Part shown: positions 35,669 to 44,968 of the stretch, one piece after another
Numbering within the stretch: position 1 is the stretch's first letter
Layout: every line of letters begins with the position of its first letter
Assembly (NCBI RefSeq): GCF_914767665.1
Contig: NC_059507.1
Span: 10,540,001-10,604,000, forward strand
Direction: 5' to 3'
DNA: 64,000 bases
From: Harmonia axyridis
Lineage: Eukaryota > Arthropoda > Insecta > Coleoptera > Coccinellidae
The notes under the pieces: model-generated
Databases searched by the model: none
Seen by the model: only the letters and a program-made list of their open reading frames with translations
What the model was told of the DNA's origin: nothing
Made by a program: the position numbers and the translations under genes

Positions 35669-35670
35669 TA

Positions 35671-36673
35671 CTTAACAAAAATTGCAATTGAGGAATCTCG
35701 ACAGGTAGTCATAGATTTCTCTCTTGTTCTTCCTGACAAATATAAATTAGCTTGAGCTTGGCCCGAAAGCTCACTGAAGCATTAATAATGTAATATAAAA
35801 TCAGGACTGCATAGCCCCAGTATCCTACTATCCTAGGAAACCAGCATAACCCCTGGCCAATGAAGCTGCAACTCCAATCCAGTTCTTTCCCTGAAAACTA
35901 TCGATTCTACCTGAGAGGTATTATCGAGTTATAAATTACAAAGTCCCCCCATGGAACTTGAAACTTTCCTAGTGTTCCATAGATTAATTCCCACGAATTT
36001 CCCAACCGGAATTGTAGCTGTAAATATTAGCACTGTGGCAGTTCCTCCGCAAAGTTCAGACGGACATTCCCTCCAACAGTTTACCACCTCAGAATCACTG
36101 GGGATTTGACCCAATTTCAGTTCCTTAGCCAGGATTAGGGTAATTTCTTGAAAACGCTTCTGAGGGGTCGTAATTGTGCGGTCTTTATTCTGGTGAAGTT
36201 TTTATTCCTTCACGTTCAGTCGTTTTCAATTTTGTATGGTTTTTGATGGTTATTTTGAAGGAGGTATTCCATGTGAGAGAGTAGTAAAAAGAAATTAATT
36301 ATTTTTCCAATAGGTCGCTTCAGTTATCTGTATCTCGCGTTATATAAATTCGATTGATTTCCAATAGACAGCGTTAAAAGAATGAGATTTGGTAATATAA
36401 AAACTTTCCGACAGTTTAGTGATCAGTTGACTCCGTTTAGTTTGAACGCTCGTAGAAGATGGACACTTGCAAAGAGAAAATACACTATATTTTATAGTTT
36501 TTCTTCGATAAAGGAGAAAATGCAATCCAGGCAACTGAAAATGTAAATAATGTTTATGGTCCTGACACTATAGCAGCCAATCACGCGCAGTTCGATTCCG
36601 TTCCGGTAATTTCGATGTCAAGGAAGAAAATTTTCGGAAATATAATAATAATGTAGTTTATTTTATCATAAAC
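35671..36673. other. Unassigned intronic stretch
   Basis: No gene or repeat is recognised. Confidence 0.4.
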
Positions 36674-36815
36674 ACTCGCTCTGCTCGCCGAAGGGGCTCC
36701 GCCCCTTGGACCCCGTCACTATGCCGGTAGATCCTTCACTGGGTATCCCTCTAGAAAATAAAAGATTTTTTTCGGAAACCTTGTATCGTTAGCTGATTTC
36801 AGACGATTCACTCGG
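36674..36815. repeat. Repeat X, copy 1, part 1
   Basis: Nearly identical to 48751-48893. It starts ACTCGCTCTGCTCGCCG and contains the small GC-rich hairpin AAGGGG-CTCCG-CCCCTT, then CACTATGCCGGTAGATCC. It is interrupted at 36815/38160 by a non-LTR retrotransposon and at 38406/43313 by a gypsy element. Both copies of X share the same sharp left edge, so X is itself a mobile or duplicated unit. Confidence 0.88.
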
Positions 36816-38033
36816 TCGCAACATGGATATTTGAGAGGCAGATCGGTTCAGACTGCGGTCGCACAGTTCATAAACAATATTCTGAAGTACCTAGAACAAG
36901 ACAAAATAGCTGCTGGAATTTTTATAGATCTATCTAAAGCTTTCGACTGCGTTAATAGAGAACTCTTAATACATAAGTTAGAGAAATATGGAATTGTGAG
37001 AAATGCTCTGAACTGGTTTGTCTCTTTTCTATCAGATATATGGCAATGCGTAAAAGTTAGTAAAAACAATACTACTGTGTCTTCAGATTGGTTGAAAAAT
37101 GAGGTTGGAGTTCCACAAGGAGGTGTTTTAGCATCACTCCTATTTTTGATAATGATCAATGACTTGTTTTTTTCGGCAGATGAGATTGAAGATTCTGACA
37201 TAACCAACTATGCAGATGATACCAATCTACTAGTAGCAGGTATGAACTCCAATCAGTTAGAGCAGAAATGTGCCATAATTTACGACTGGGCAGAACAGTG
37301 GTTTTTCAAAAATAATTTTGTAATGAATACCACTAAAACCAATATTGTAATATTTCGTGCAAGTAATATAAAACCTAAACCGTACACAATAAATTTTAAC
37401 AACTTCACCGTAAACACAACAGAAAGCACCAAATTCCTCGGAATTGTCATAGATGAGTTTTTAAAATGGACTCCACATATAAACAACTTGGTGAAAAAAC
37501 TTAATATATTCTGTTATGCACAAAGAATATTAAACAAATATGTGAATGAAAAAATTAAAAAAATTCTATATTTTGCTAACTTTGAATCTTTGATTAGATA
37601 CGGAATAATTTTTTGGGGAATTAGTGCCTCAGTACAGTCGGTATTTATTATTCAAAAGAGAGTAGTAAGAATACTTTTGAACTTAAGATACAGGGAATCG
37701 TGTAGGGGAAAATTCAAGTCCTTGGGAATATTAACTGTATATGGTCTTTACTTGCATGAATGTTTGTTGTATCTTCATAGTAATAAAGCTGAATTCCTTC
37801 AGAATAATACAAATTTCACCTACAATACAAGAACAGCCAATATCAATGTTCCCATGCACAGGTTGACTATATCCGAAAAGTGCCCTTCTTATATGTGCAT
37901 ACGAATTTTCAATAATTTGCCCCAAAATATTAAATATATACAGAATTATAGACAATTCAAATCAAAAACTAAGAAGTTCTTGATAGATCTTGAGGTGTAT
38001 GGTTTAAATGATTATTTTGAACGGAAATTGTAA
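36816..38033 (+). CDS. Reverse transcriptase, C-terminal 405 codons (truncated at 5' by the insertion)
   Basis: RNA-dependent DNA polymerase that copies the element RNA at a nicked target. The frame is open from the insertion edge: SQHGYLRGRSVQTAV (the QHGF-type motif), then FIDLSKAFDCVNRELL (first catalytic aspartate), GVPQGGVLASLLFL, then YADDTNLL (catalytic pair), the thumb segment KFLGIVIDEFLKWTPHI, and a C-terminal YGIIFWG region to a natural stop. The endonuclease and the N-terminal third of the RT are missing because of 5' truncation, so this copy cannot retrotranspose. GVLAS replaces the more usual SVLGP. The uninterrupted frame implies recent insertion. Confidence 0.92.
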   Translation, partial: SQHGYLRGRSVQTAVAQFINNILKYLEQDKIAAGIFIDLSKAFDCVNRELLIHKLEKYGIVRNALNWFVSFLSDIWQCVKVSKNNTTVSSDWLKNEVGVPQGGVLASLLFLIMINDLFFSADEIEDSDITNYADDTNLLVAGMNSNQLEQKCAIIYDWAEQWFFKNNFVMNTTKTNIVIFRASNIKPKPYTINFNNFTVNTTESTKFLGIVIDEFLKWTPHINNLVKKLNIFCYAQRILNKYVNEKIKKILYFANFESLIRYGIIFWGISASVQSVFIIQKRVVRILLNLRYRESCRGKFKSLGILTVYGLYLHECLLYLHSNKAEFLQNNTNFTYNTRTANINVPMHRLTISEKCPSYMCIRIFNNLPQNIKYIQNYRQFKSKTKKFLIDLEVYGLNDYFERKL

Positions 38034-38160
38034 AATATTTAGTTATAGGTTGAGTTTATTTGAGTAGAGTTAAGTTATGTATTATTGACACTATTTCATT
38101 TCTTCTTTATGTATTATCAGGGAATATTTGAAATAAAGATATCTATCTATCTATCTATCT
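36816..38160 (+). mobile_element. 5'-truncated non-LTR retrotransposon (CR1/Jockey-type)
   Basis: Inserted into repeat X. The paralogous copy at 48885-48905 shows the unoccupied site (CACTCGGTATACTATGCTG), so both edges are known to within a base. The insertion added essentially no target duplication. It begins in the middle of the reverse transcriptase, ends with a short 3' untranslated region, AATAAA (38132-38137) and an (ATCT)n tail (about 38141-38160). Absence of a target duplication plus a simple-repeat tail fits CR1-group elements; the exact clade is not settled. Confidence 0.92.
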
Positions 38161-38406
38161 ATACTATGCTGATTCTAGGGTGGAATTCTATATGATTTTT
38201 TTTCCTAGAACATACCGTTTGGCCCTTGCTCACATGAAAATATTTGATGCAAATAACTTTCCATGACGACAAATCAAGGGCGGTCCTAGCCTTAAATTTT
38301 GAGGGGGTTCGCCGTTATTAGCTTCGAGTATTTCTATGGGACCAAATCCCAGATTAAACAGATATCAAGCCTTACCTCTCAAAAATATTTATATTTAGAT
38401 ATTCAT
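38161..38406. repeat. Repeat X, copy 1, part 2
   Basis: Continues part 1 and matches 48896-49147: ACTATGCTG, TTGGAATTCTATATGA-like, CCTTGCTCACATGAAAATA, GGCGGTCCTAGCC and TATTTAGATATTCAT. It is cut at 38406 by the gypsy element; its continuation TTCATATGAATATTTATA resumes at 43313. Confidence 0.9.
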
Positions 38407-38660
38407 ATAATAAGTCCTATTTATTTGGATATAGACTTAATTGTGTTTCTCTGCAATAAATGAGGGATTTTATTAGCAACAATTACATCAACAATATAAA
38501 AACAAACCTGCAATAAATGAGGGAAACTACATTAAAAGCCTCTATCACAATTATGAAATAAAACAGATTATCTTTTTGACAATTCTGAAATGTCAGTTAT
38601 TGACATTCCAGGTAACTAGAAAACTAAAGGAAACCCTAATAAAATGTGGTTTTCTTTACA
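38407..38660 (-). repeat. Gypsy 3' LTR
   Basis: On the minus strand it starts TGTAAAGAAAACC and ends near ACTTATTAT. It contains two copies of CCCTCATTTATTGCAG and AATAAA-type signals. It differs from the 5' LTR by one base (ACATTAAAAG against ACATTTAAAG on the + strand). Confidence 0.95.
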
Positions 38661-38674
38661 TCTCCCCTCCTCAA
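38661..38674 (-). promoter_or_regulatory. Polypurine tract of the gypsy element
   Basis: On the minus strand TTGAGGAGGGGAGA lies directly before the TG of the 3' LTR. It would serve as the plus-strand DNA primer during reverse transcription. It also fixes the LTR edge. Confidence 0.9.
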
Positions 38675-38711
38675 AGAGAGAAAATTTACAATTGATAATG
38701 TGCATAATAGA

Positions 38712-41700
38712 TCATTCACTGACAAATACTGGAGATAATTTCGTTATATGATAAAAATTTGATTCTGCCTTTCTGTGTCCAGTATCCACTTCATAGATTG
38801 AACCGGAAATCTTCTTCAGAATTTCAAATGGGCCAATTCTCAATTCGTCCAATTTCTTCCTATTCAATCGATTTCCATTTTCTACGTAGACTATGTCTCC
38901 CTCTTTGAATTCATATTCCTTCCTGTGTGAGTCGAATATTCTCTTATTATATTCATGTGATTTTTTTGTGTTTTCAAAAGCTATTTTTCTATCTCTTTCA
39001 AGAATTTCCTTGGTACTTGTCGATTTTAATTCATTAGGTAGAATATTTACATTTTCACCCTCCAAGAGATATTTTGGAGCAAACTTTGTGACTGTATGCT
39101 CTGTTTCATTATATTTTTCTACACATTTCTGTGCAATAGTAGACCATGCAATTTTTTTTTTACTTTCATTAATTTTACATCTTATTTTATTTACTATAGT
39201 TTGATTCAGTCTTTCATTGAGTCCATTTGAAAATGGTGCATCCACAGCAGTAAATATCAATTTTATGTTTTCTTTCATCAGAAACTTCTTGAATTCTTTC
39301 GAATTTATTCCAGGGTATTGGTCTGTTAATACCATATCAATATTGTAAGTTTGTATCACATTTTTTAACAATTTAATGAAATCATCAGAGCTTTGATTTC
39401 TCGATGTTAAAATGAAGGCATATCTAGTGAAATGATCAACCAAAAGATGCAAATATTTTTTTTTTGATCGCAAACCTCCAAATCCTCCAATGGTGTCAAT
39501 AGACACAATTTCAAATGGCCGAGTTGCTGGACCTAATTGTGACATTAACCCATATTTTGGTTTTCTCCTCGATTTGTTTTTAATACAGATTTCACATTCA
39601 TCACAAATTAGTTTTATGTTCCTGATGATATTATTTGCTGAATAAAATGGTGTTATTTTATTTTGCATCTGAGTTCGTCCAATGTGACAGTAGAGATCAT
39701 GTACATTTTTAATTAAAGTTATACTAAATTTTTCTGACAGCATAATTTTTTTTCTTTTCTTATTCCGCTTGAAATAAATTCCATTTTCTAATATGAATTT
39801 TCCATTTTGTAAATTCAAATTGCTATGTTGGTCTCTTTTTATATCTTCAAGATTTATTAAATTGACTACTTTCAAAAAATCATCATCATTTTCATTTGGT
39901 TCCAAAACAGGATTTCTGCTCAAACTATCAGCTTCTTGGTTCGTCTTTCCTGGGTTATATTTGACTTTAAAATTATATTGGGATAAATAATATGTTAAAT
40001 CTCCTAGTTCATCATCTGTTCTAGATTTAATGTTCATGTTTTCTAATGGTTTATGATCTGAGTAGACCACGAATTCTTTTCCCATCAGCCAATGTTGCCA
40101 ATATTTCACAGCTTCTTTTATTGCCAAACATTCGAGATATATTGCCTTCTTCTTTTTTTGTGCTTCATTTAATTTTTTTGAAAAATAAGCAACTGGTCTG
40201 CTGCATCCGTTCTCATCTTTTTGTTTTAGAACCGCCCCCACTCCTTTGATACTAGCATCTGTGTAAATGTATATTGGCAGTTCAGAGTCGAAGATCTTTA
40301 GGATTGGTTCAGAACACAGTAATAACTTTATTTTATCAAATGATTCCTGGCATTCTGTAGACCATATAAATTTTACATCTTTCCGTAATAAATTGTGTAA
40401 AGGGTCTAGGATTAGGGAACTCTTTGGTACAAATTTATTATAAAAATTTATCTTTCCTAAGAACTGACGTATATTTTTTTTTGTAACTGGAACTGGAAAA
40501 TTTTTCACAGCTGCTAAATTATCTTTCAGTGGCCGGATTGAATTATTTTCTATAATGTGACCTAAATATTTGGCATAACTATTCGCAAATGTACATTTTG
40601 AAAATTTTAGTCTGAATCCTTCTATTTGAATTTTTTCCAACAATATTGATAGATGTGATAAATGTTCTTCAAAGCTTCTCGAAAAAATCAATATGTCATC
40701 TATGAAATTTACTGCAAAATCGGATAGTTTGTATTTTCTAATAATGTTACTCAATATCCTCTGGAAAATGGCTGGAGATGTCCTCAATCCAAATGGAAGA
40801 CATGTCCATTGAAAATGGCCTTCTTGTGTTACAAATGCAGTTTTGTATCTATCTTGTATTTTCAAAGGAATTGACCAAAATGCTGAATTAATGTCGAGAG
40901 TAGAAAAATATTTACAATTTACAGTTTTGATCATTAAATCTTCGATCAATGGAAAGGGTTGTGATTGGGGAACAACAATTTTGTTTAATTCTCTGAAATC
41001 TATACATAACCTTGTTTTTTTTCCATCTTCTTTCTTATATGCCAGAGTTACTGGAGCAGCAAAGGGACTATAAGATTCTTCGATCAAATTTTTTTCTAAT
41101 AGTTTTGATACTTGATTTTCTATTTCCTTCCTATCTTCATTCGTACATCTATATGGACGTTTGTAACAGTATTTATCCACTATCAAATCAATATGAGCTT
41201 CGTAATGTCTTACAGTACCAACGTCATATTTATCTTTTGCAAATACTGATTTATATTTCTCTATCAATTTCTCTATTTCTGATTCTTTGTTTGAATCTAA
41301 ATGGTTCACGACTATCTCAAATTCATCTATATTTATATGTTCATTGAAATTTATCTCAAACCTATTAAAATTTTCGATTTCTTGATCATCAGAATCAGAA
41401 AAATAATTCTCCTCGTTCTTTTCACCCAGTACATCAGGAATTTTTAAATTTGTTGAACTCAGGGAATTATTTTTTACGAGATTATTCCTTTCGGCAAACT
41501 CTTTATTGGAGCTCATATCATTTTGTTCTAAATCAAATTGTTTGATTTCTAAATTTTCATTTTGAACTAGTTTGAAATTTTTGATGCAATCTAAACCAAT
41601 TAAGAAATCATACTTAAAATCTTCATTGTCCACTACAAAAATGTTCATAAATCTTTCTATATTATAAATTTTGATTTTAAGAGTTACTATACCTTTTGTT

Positions 41701-41891
41701 TTTCCATCACCATTGATAGTCTCCAAGTTCACTATTTGATTATTGCTAGCAATTTTGTTCGGGTGTATTTTCAATAATTTCGCATTAATCAACGAAACAT
41801 TCGAACCTGAATCATAAATTCCAGAAACTTCTAAAATGTCATTCAATAGTAACTTTACTTTTATCAATGGTGGCACATCTAGTTTTTTTGG
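38712..41891 (-). CDS. Gypsy Pol polyprotein (protease-RT-RNase H-integrase)
   Basis: About 1054 residues from a GTG codon at 41876, with the frame open up to 41891; no ATG is used, so it is expected to be made by frameshifting from Gag. Residues numbered from the GTG: aspartic protease YDSGSN (D22); reverse transcriptase CIDFRELNK, STLDIN (D328) and FIDDILIFS (D393, D394); RNase H IYTDAS (D540), LECLAIKEA (E582), YSDHKP (D607) and QEADSLSR (D650); integrase zinc finger H726, H731, C758, C761; and integrase core D794, D852, E888 with 35 residues between the last two. All catalytic residues are present. The protein copies the element RNA and inserts the DNA. The order RT-RNase H-integrase defines Ty3/gypsy rather than Ty1/copia. 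There is no chromodomain that I recognise at the C-terminus. Confidence 0.96.
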   Translation of the reverse strand, partial: PKKLDVPPLIKVKLLLNDILEVSGIYDSGSNVSLINAKLLKIHPNKIASNNQIVNLETINGDGKTKGIVTLKIKIYNIERFMNIFVVDNEDFKYDFLIGLDCIKNFKLVQNENLEIKQFDLEQNDMSSNKEFAERNNLVKNNSLSSTNLKIPDVLGEKNEENYFSDSDDQEIENFNRFEINFNEHINIDEFEIVVNHLDSNKESEIEKLIEKYKSVFAKDKYDVGTVRHYEAHIDLIVDKYCYKRPYRCTNEDRKEIENQVSKLLEKNLIEESYSPFAAPVTLAYKKEDGKKTRLCIDFRELNKIVVPQSQPFPLIEDLMIKTVNCKYFSTLDINSAFWSIPLKIQDRYKTAFVTQEGHFQWTCLPFGLRTSPAIFQRILSNIIRKYKLSDFAVNFIDDILIFSRSFEEHLSHLSILLEKIQIEGFRLKFSKCTFANSYAKYLGHIIENNSIRPLKDNLAAVKNFPVPVTKKNIRQFLGKINFYNKFVPKSSLILDPLHNLLRKDVKFIWSTECQESFDKIKLLLCSEPILKIFDSELPIYIYTDASIKGVGAVLKQKDENGCSRPVAYFSKKLNEAQKKKKAIYLECLAIKEAVKYWQHWLMGKEFVVYSDHKPLENMNIKSRTDDELGDLTYYLSQYNFKVKYNPGKTNQEADSLSRNPVLEPNENDDDFLKVVNLINLEDIKRDQHSNLNLQNGKFILENGIYFKRNKKRKKIMLSEKFSITLIKNVHDLYCHIGRTQMQNKITPFYSANNIIRNIKLICDECEICIKNKSRRKPKYGLMSQLGPATRPFEIVSIDTIGGFGGLRSKKKYLHLLVDHFTRYAFILTSRNQSSDDFIKLLKNVIQTYNIDMVLTDQYPGINSKEFKKFLMKENIKLIFTAVDAPFSNGLNERLNQTIVNKIRCKINESKKKIAWSTIAQKCVEKYNETEHTVTKFAPKYLLEGENVNILPNELKSTSTKEILERDRKIAFENTKKSHEYNKRIFDSHRKEYEFKEGDIVYVENGNRLNRKKLDELRIGPFEILKKISGSIYEVDTGHRKAESNFYHITKLSPVFVSE

Positions 41892-43015
41892 TTAATCCCA
41901 TTTAGTTCAATCTCCAATTCAGTGTTATTCACATTCTTCAAATTTCCTCTATGATTTTCCCCATTGTACCAGCAGTTTTTCTCGGGATGATAACGTATCC
42001 CTTTTTTTTCGTTCACACAGATTCGGCATGGTTTCCTATCATCATTTCTTTTTGGTTTTTCATCAGAATTCATATTTCTTCTGTTATCATATTTAATATT
42101 TTTCGCAACCAGATATTCTAATTTTCCAATCTCATTGTGAAGATCTTCGGTTCCTCGTAAAGTTTCCCTATCAATCTTGTCAACAACATAATTAGGCAAA
42201 CCAAATGCTATGAGGTCTATAAGTGTCCCTGTATCAACTGATTTCCTGACTTCTAACAATAATTTTTCTTTTTTTATTGCATACTCGAGCAATGAACCTG
42301 CTTTATATTTGAAGGCTAAAGCATATCTAGCCGGTGACCATCCTCTGTTAGTGAAAGTATCACAAAAATTTCTTTCCCATATATTCCATTCTGAGTCTAT
42401 TGAAAATTTAATCATCATGCAACTGTACCACTCTGCACCGGAATATTGCAAAAAATCTTTCAAAATTTTAATTTTCTGTTTATCCACATTGATTTCAAAA
42501 CGTTCACACTCTTTATTAAAATCTTCAATCCATTGGTTTGCATTGAAATTTCTGCCAGTAAATTTTCCTATCATAAATTCATTCGCAATCTGTCCTAAAT
42601 TTTTTGATTCTAATTGTGCTGGCTTATTGTCAATTAATTTTTCTAGGAGTTTTTCCAAACTTTGCTCTGAGCTAGTGCTAGTAGAGGTAGATTTATTAGT
42701 ATTTGCTTCTTCCCTTATTTCTTCTAGGTAAATATCATCAAATTGTAAATTTTGCTCTTCATCTAAATAAGTGTTCGCTAAATCTTCTGTTAATTTTATC
42801 CATATTCTTCTATTTTGATATCTCTTAGTCAAGGATTTTTTCACTTTCATAAAATTTGGAGTATTAATAAGGTGCTGATGCAAATTTACTGGTTGGTATT
42901 CATCAGGTAATCCAAAAACCTCCCCGTTGCCTGTTGCTATTGAAGTAACACATAAAATATTTGACTTTCCATCTGCCGTAGGTTTCACAACGAAATCGAA
43001 TCTGAGTTTTTCCAT
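41879..43015 (-). CDS. Gypsy Gag protein
   Basis: 378 residues from ATG at 43015 to TAG at 41879-41881. The central region (about residues 150-290: GKFTGRNFNANQWIEDFNKE, WNIWERNFCDTF, SLLEYAIKKEKLLLEV) has the retrotransposon Gag capsid pattern that assembles the particle. Near the C-terminus CRIC...RYHPEKNC is a CX2CX9HX4C knuckle, with a longer middle spacing than the standard CX2CX4HX4C nucleocapsid knuckle. The ATG lies only 43 nt downstream of the 5' LTR. The last codons overlap the slippery heptamer used to enter pol. Confidence 0.9.
   Translation of the reverse strand: MEKLRFDFVVKPTADGKSNILCVTSIATGNGEVFGLPDEYQPVNLHQHLINTPNFMKVKKSLTKRYQNRRIWIKLTEDLANTYLDEEQNLQFDDIYLEEIREEANTNKSTSTSTSSEQSLEKLLEKLIDNKPAQLESKNLGQIANEFMIGKFTGRNFNANQWIEDFNKECERFEINVDKQKIKILKDFLQYSGAEWYSCMMIKFSIDSEWNIWERNFCDTFTNRGWSPARYALAFKYKAGSLLEYAIKKEKLLLEVRKSVDTGTLIDLIAFGLPNYVVDKIDRETLRGTEDLHNEIGKLEYLVAKNIKYDNRRNMNSDEKPKRNDDRKPCRICVNEKKGIRYHPEKNCWYNGENHRGNLKNVNNTELEIELNGINQKN
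41882..41888 (-). promoter_or_regulatory. -1 ribosomal frameshift site, A AAA AAC
   Basis: In the gag frame the codons CAA AAA AAC TAG end the ORF. The heptamer A-AAA-AAC has the X-XXY-YYZ form in the correct phase and abuts the gag stop. Slipping back one base enters exactly the pol frame, whose upstream stop is at 41892-41894. The mechanism is known for retroelements; its use here is inferred from phase and position. Confidence 0.85.
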
Positions 43016-43058
43016 GATTGGTAGGATAGGTACGAGTAGATGACGAAAATGTAGTTTT

Positions 43059-43312
43059 ATAATAAGTCCTATTTATTTGGATATAGACTTAATTGTGTTT
43101 CTCTGCAATAAATGAGGGATTTTATTAGCAACAATTACATCAACAATATAAAAACAAACCTGCAATAAATGAGGGAAACTACATTTAAAGCCTCTATCAC
43201 AATTATGAAATAAAACAGATTATCTTTTTGACAATTCTGAAATGTCAGTTATTGACATTCCAGGTAACTAGAAAACTAAAGGAAACCCTAATAAAATGTG
43301 GTTTTCTTTACA
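43059..43312 (-). repeat. Gypsy 5' LTR
   Basis: 254 bp, one mismatch to the other LTR. Only 43 nt separate it from the gag ATG, and I could not recognise a conventional tRNA primer-binding site (TGG start) right after it. Confidence 0.95.
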
Positions 43313-43330
43313 TTCATATGAATATTTATA

Positions 43331-44617
43331 TAAGGCGTACAACTTTGCGTCCGCCGTTTTGCAATAGATGGCTGTAACGGTAAGTGGTAGTAGAAATAAA
43401 ATCGTAGATGTCATACAATAAGTTTAGGTATTTGTGAACATAACGCCATTGACATGTTAGTCGATTTGTGTTATTCACGATCAACCATGTTAGCTTACGA
43501 GCCAAATTCTCGTCATTTGCGGGAGGTTTCAATTTTCTACTAAAATATATAGTGAGAACGATATTGGTGGAAGAACGTACCACCGATATTGTTTATGTCT
43601 AGGTTTAGTTATTTTCTGGTACATCAGTAAAATGGCTTGTTCCGTTTGATTAAATAAATAAAGAAATAGATGAGTGGTTTCAACGCTTCAAGAATGGTGA
43701 TTTTGATGTCGAAGACCAGCATCGCGGTGAAAGAGAGAAGTTTTTTGAAGATGCAGAATTGGAGGCAATAATTGATCAAGACTCATGTCAAACGCAACAA
43801 TAATTGTAGGATCAATAGGAGTGTCACTAAAAGCCATTTCAAAACGCCTGAAAGTCATAGGAATGACTCAGAAACAAGGAAATTGGGTGCGGTACGAGTT
43901 AAAGCCGCGAGGTGTTTGAACGACGTTTATTTACTTGTGAACAGCTGCTTGCAAGACAAAGACGAAAGGGGTTTCTGCATCGGATTGGGACTGGAGACGA
44001 AAAATGGATTCATTACGATAATCCCAAGCGCATAAAATCATGAGGATATCCTGACAATGCTTCCACATCGACGGCCAAACCGAATATTCACGGTTCTAAG
44101 GTCGTGCTCAGTATTTGGTGGGACCAGCTCGGCGTAGTGTATTATGACTGAAAGAATCACAGGCGATCGTTATCGAACGCAATTAATGCGTTTGTACCGA
44201 GCATTGAAAAACAAACCGTCGCAATACAACGAGAGAGAAGATGAATTGATTTTACTGCATGACAATGCTCGACCCCATGTTGCGAAAGTAGTCAAGATAT
44301 ACTTGGAAACGTTAAAATGGGAATTCCTACCCCACAACCCTACCCGACGTATTCTCCAGACGTTGCTCCCACGGACTATCACTTGTTTCAATTAATAGCA
44401 CACGGTCTGGCTGACCAACACTTCCGATCTTATGAAGAAGTAAAAACTTGAATCGATTCGTGGATCGCTTCAAAAGATGACCAGTTTTTTCAATTCGTAC
44501 GCTGTCCGAAAGATGGGAGAAAGTAGTGACCAGCGATGGGCAATACTTTGAATTATAAATGTATAACCAGTTTTTTACAATAAAGCCTCGAATTTCGCAA
44601 AAAAAGTTGAACCCTTA
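43331..44617 (+). mobile_element. mariner copy D (mauritiana-like), with ~95-bp insertion
   Basis: Left end TAAGGCGTACAACTTTGCGTCCGCC-type; the right end is eroded (AAAAGTTGAACCCTTA). The transposase is readable in pieces: FNVEDQ-type block, KQGNWVRYELKPR, LDRVTGDEKW degraded, then a clean stretch 44144-44340 with ERITGDRYRTQLMRLYRAL, LLHDNARPHVAKVVKIYL (second catalytic aspartate kept) and WEFLPH, followed by a frameshift before the third motif. About 43581-43675 is an extra segment absent from other copies. It sits in repeat X at the same point as copy E, so the mariner insertion predates duplication of X. Confidence 0.88.
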
Positions 44618-44722
44618 TGTATTTGTTGTATTATAATACCATTATTTACTTATCAGGGTTTTAACCATTCAGGTAGAAATTTAAAAAAAATTACATTGTT
44701 TAATATGAAAAAAAGAAGACAA

Positions 44723-44960
44723 CATGGGCGCCCGCAGGGGAGGGCCAGGGGGGGCCGTGGCCCCCCCCTGAGATTTTGATTGCCTCATTTTTCAGCACAA
44801 CACACTCAATATTACTTTCTCAATCCTAAGGGCATGGAAAAAAGGAAAGTAATGGATTCTCAACAATTTTCCGGTTTTCAATGACAATCATGGACGCCTT
44901 ATCGTTTTTCAATAATTTTTTTTTTGCCCCCCCTGAGAAAAATTGCTGCGGGCGCCCATG
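44723..44960. mobile_element. hAT-type MITE with perfect 8-bp target duplication
   Basis: 238 bp. Perfect 15-bp inverted ends CATGGGCGCCCGCAG (44723-44737 and complement 44946-44960). Flanked by an exact 8-bp direct repeat GAAGACAA (44715-44722 and 44961-44968), the signature of hAT insertion. The interior begins with a GC-rich palindrome (GGGGGGGCCGTGGCCCCCCC) and the other end has CCCCCCTGAG. No coding capacity, so it must be mobilised in trans. Confidence 0.93.
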
Positions 44961-44968
44961 GAAGACAA

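Larger units (their letters stand above)
38407..43312 (-). mobile_element. Full-length Ty3/gypsy LTR retrotransposon, young
   Basis: 4.9 kb on the minus strand with two LTRs of 254 bp (38407-38660 and 43059-43312) that differ at one position, intact gag and pol, a polypurine tract next to the 3' LTR and a short target duplication TTCAT (38402-38406 and 43313-43317; up to TTCATAT if the LTR starts later). The empty site exists at about 49138-49150 in repeat X copy 2. No env-like third ORF is present. Near-identical LTRs and open frames indicate a recent, possibly still competent insertion. Confidence 0.96.

Noticed and set aside
38893..41347. Several + strand open frames of 65-111 codons
   Set aside because: All lie antisense to the gypsy pol reading frame and carry no domain.
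42210..42731. 173-codon + strand open frame
   Set aside because: Antisense shadow of the gypsy gag gene; no motif of its own.
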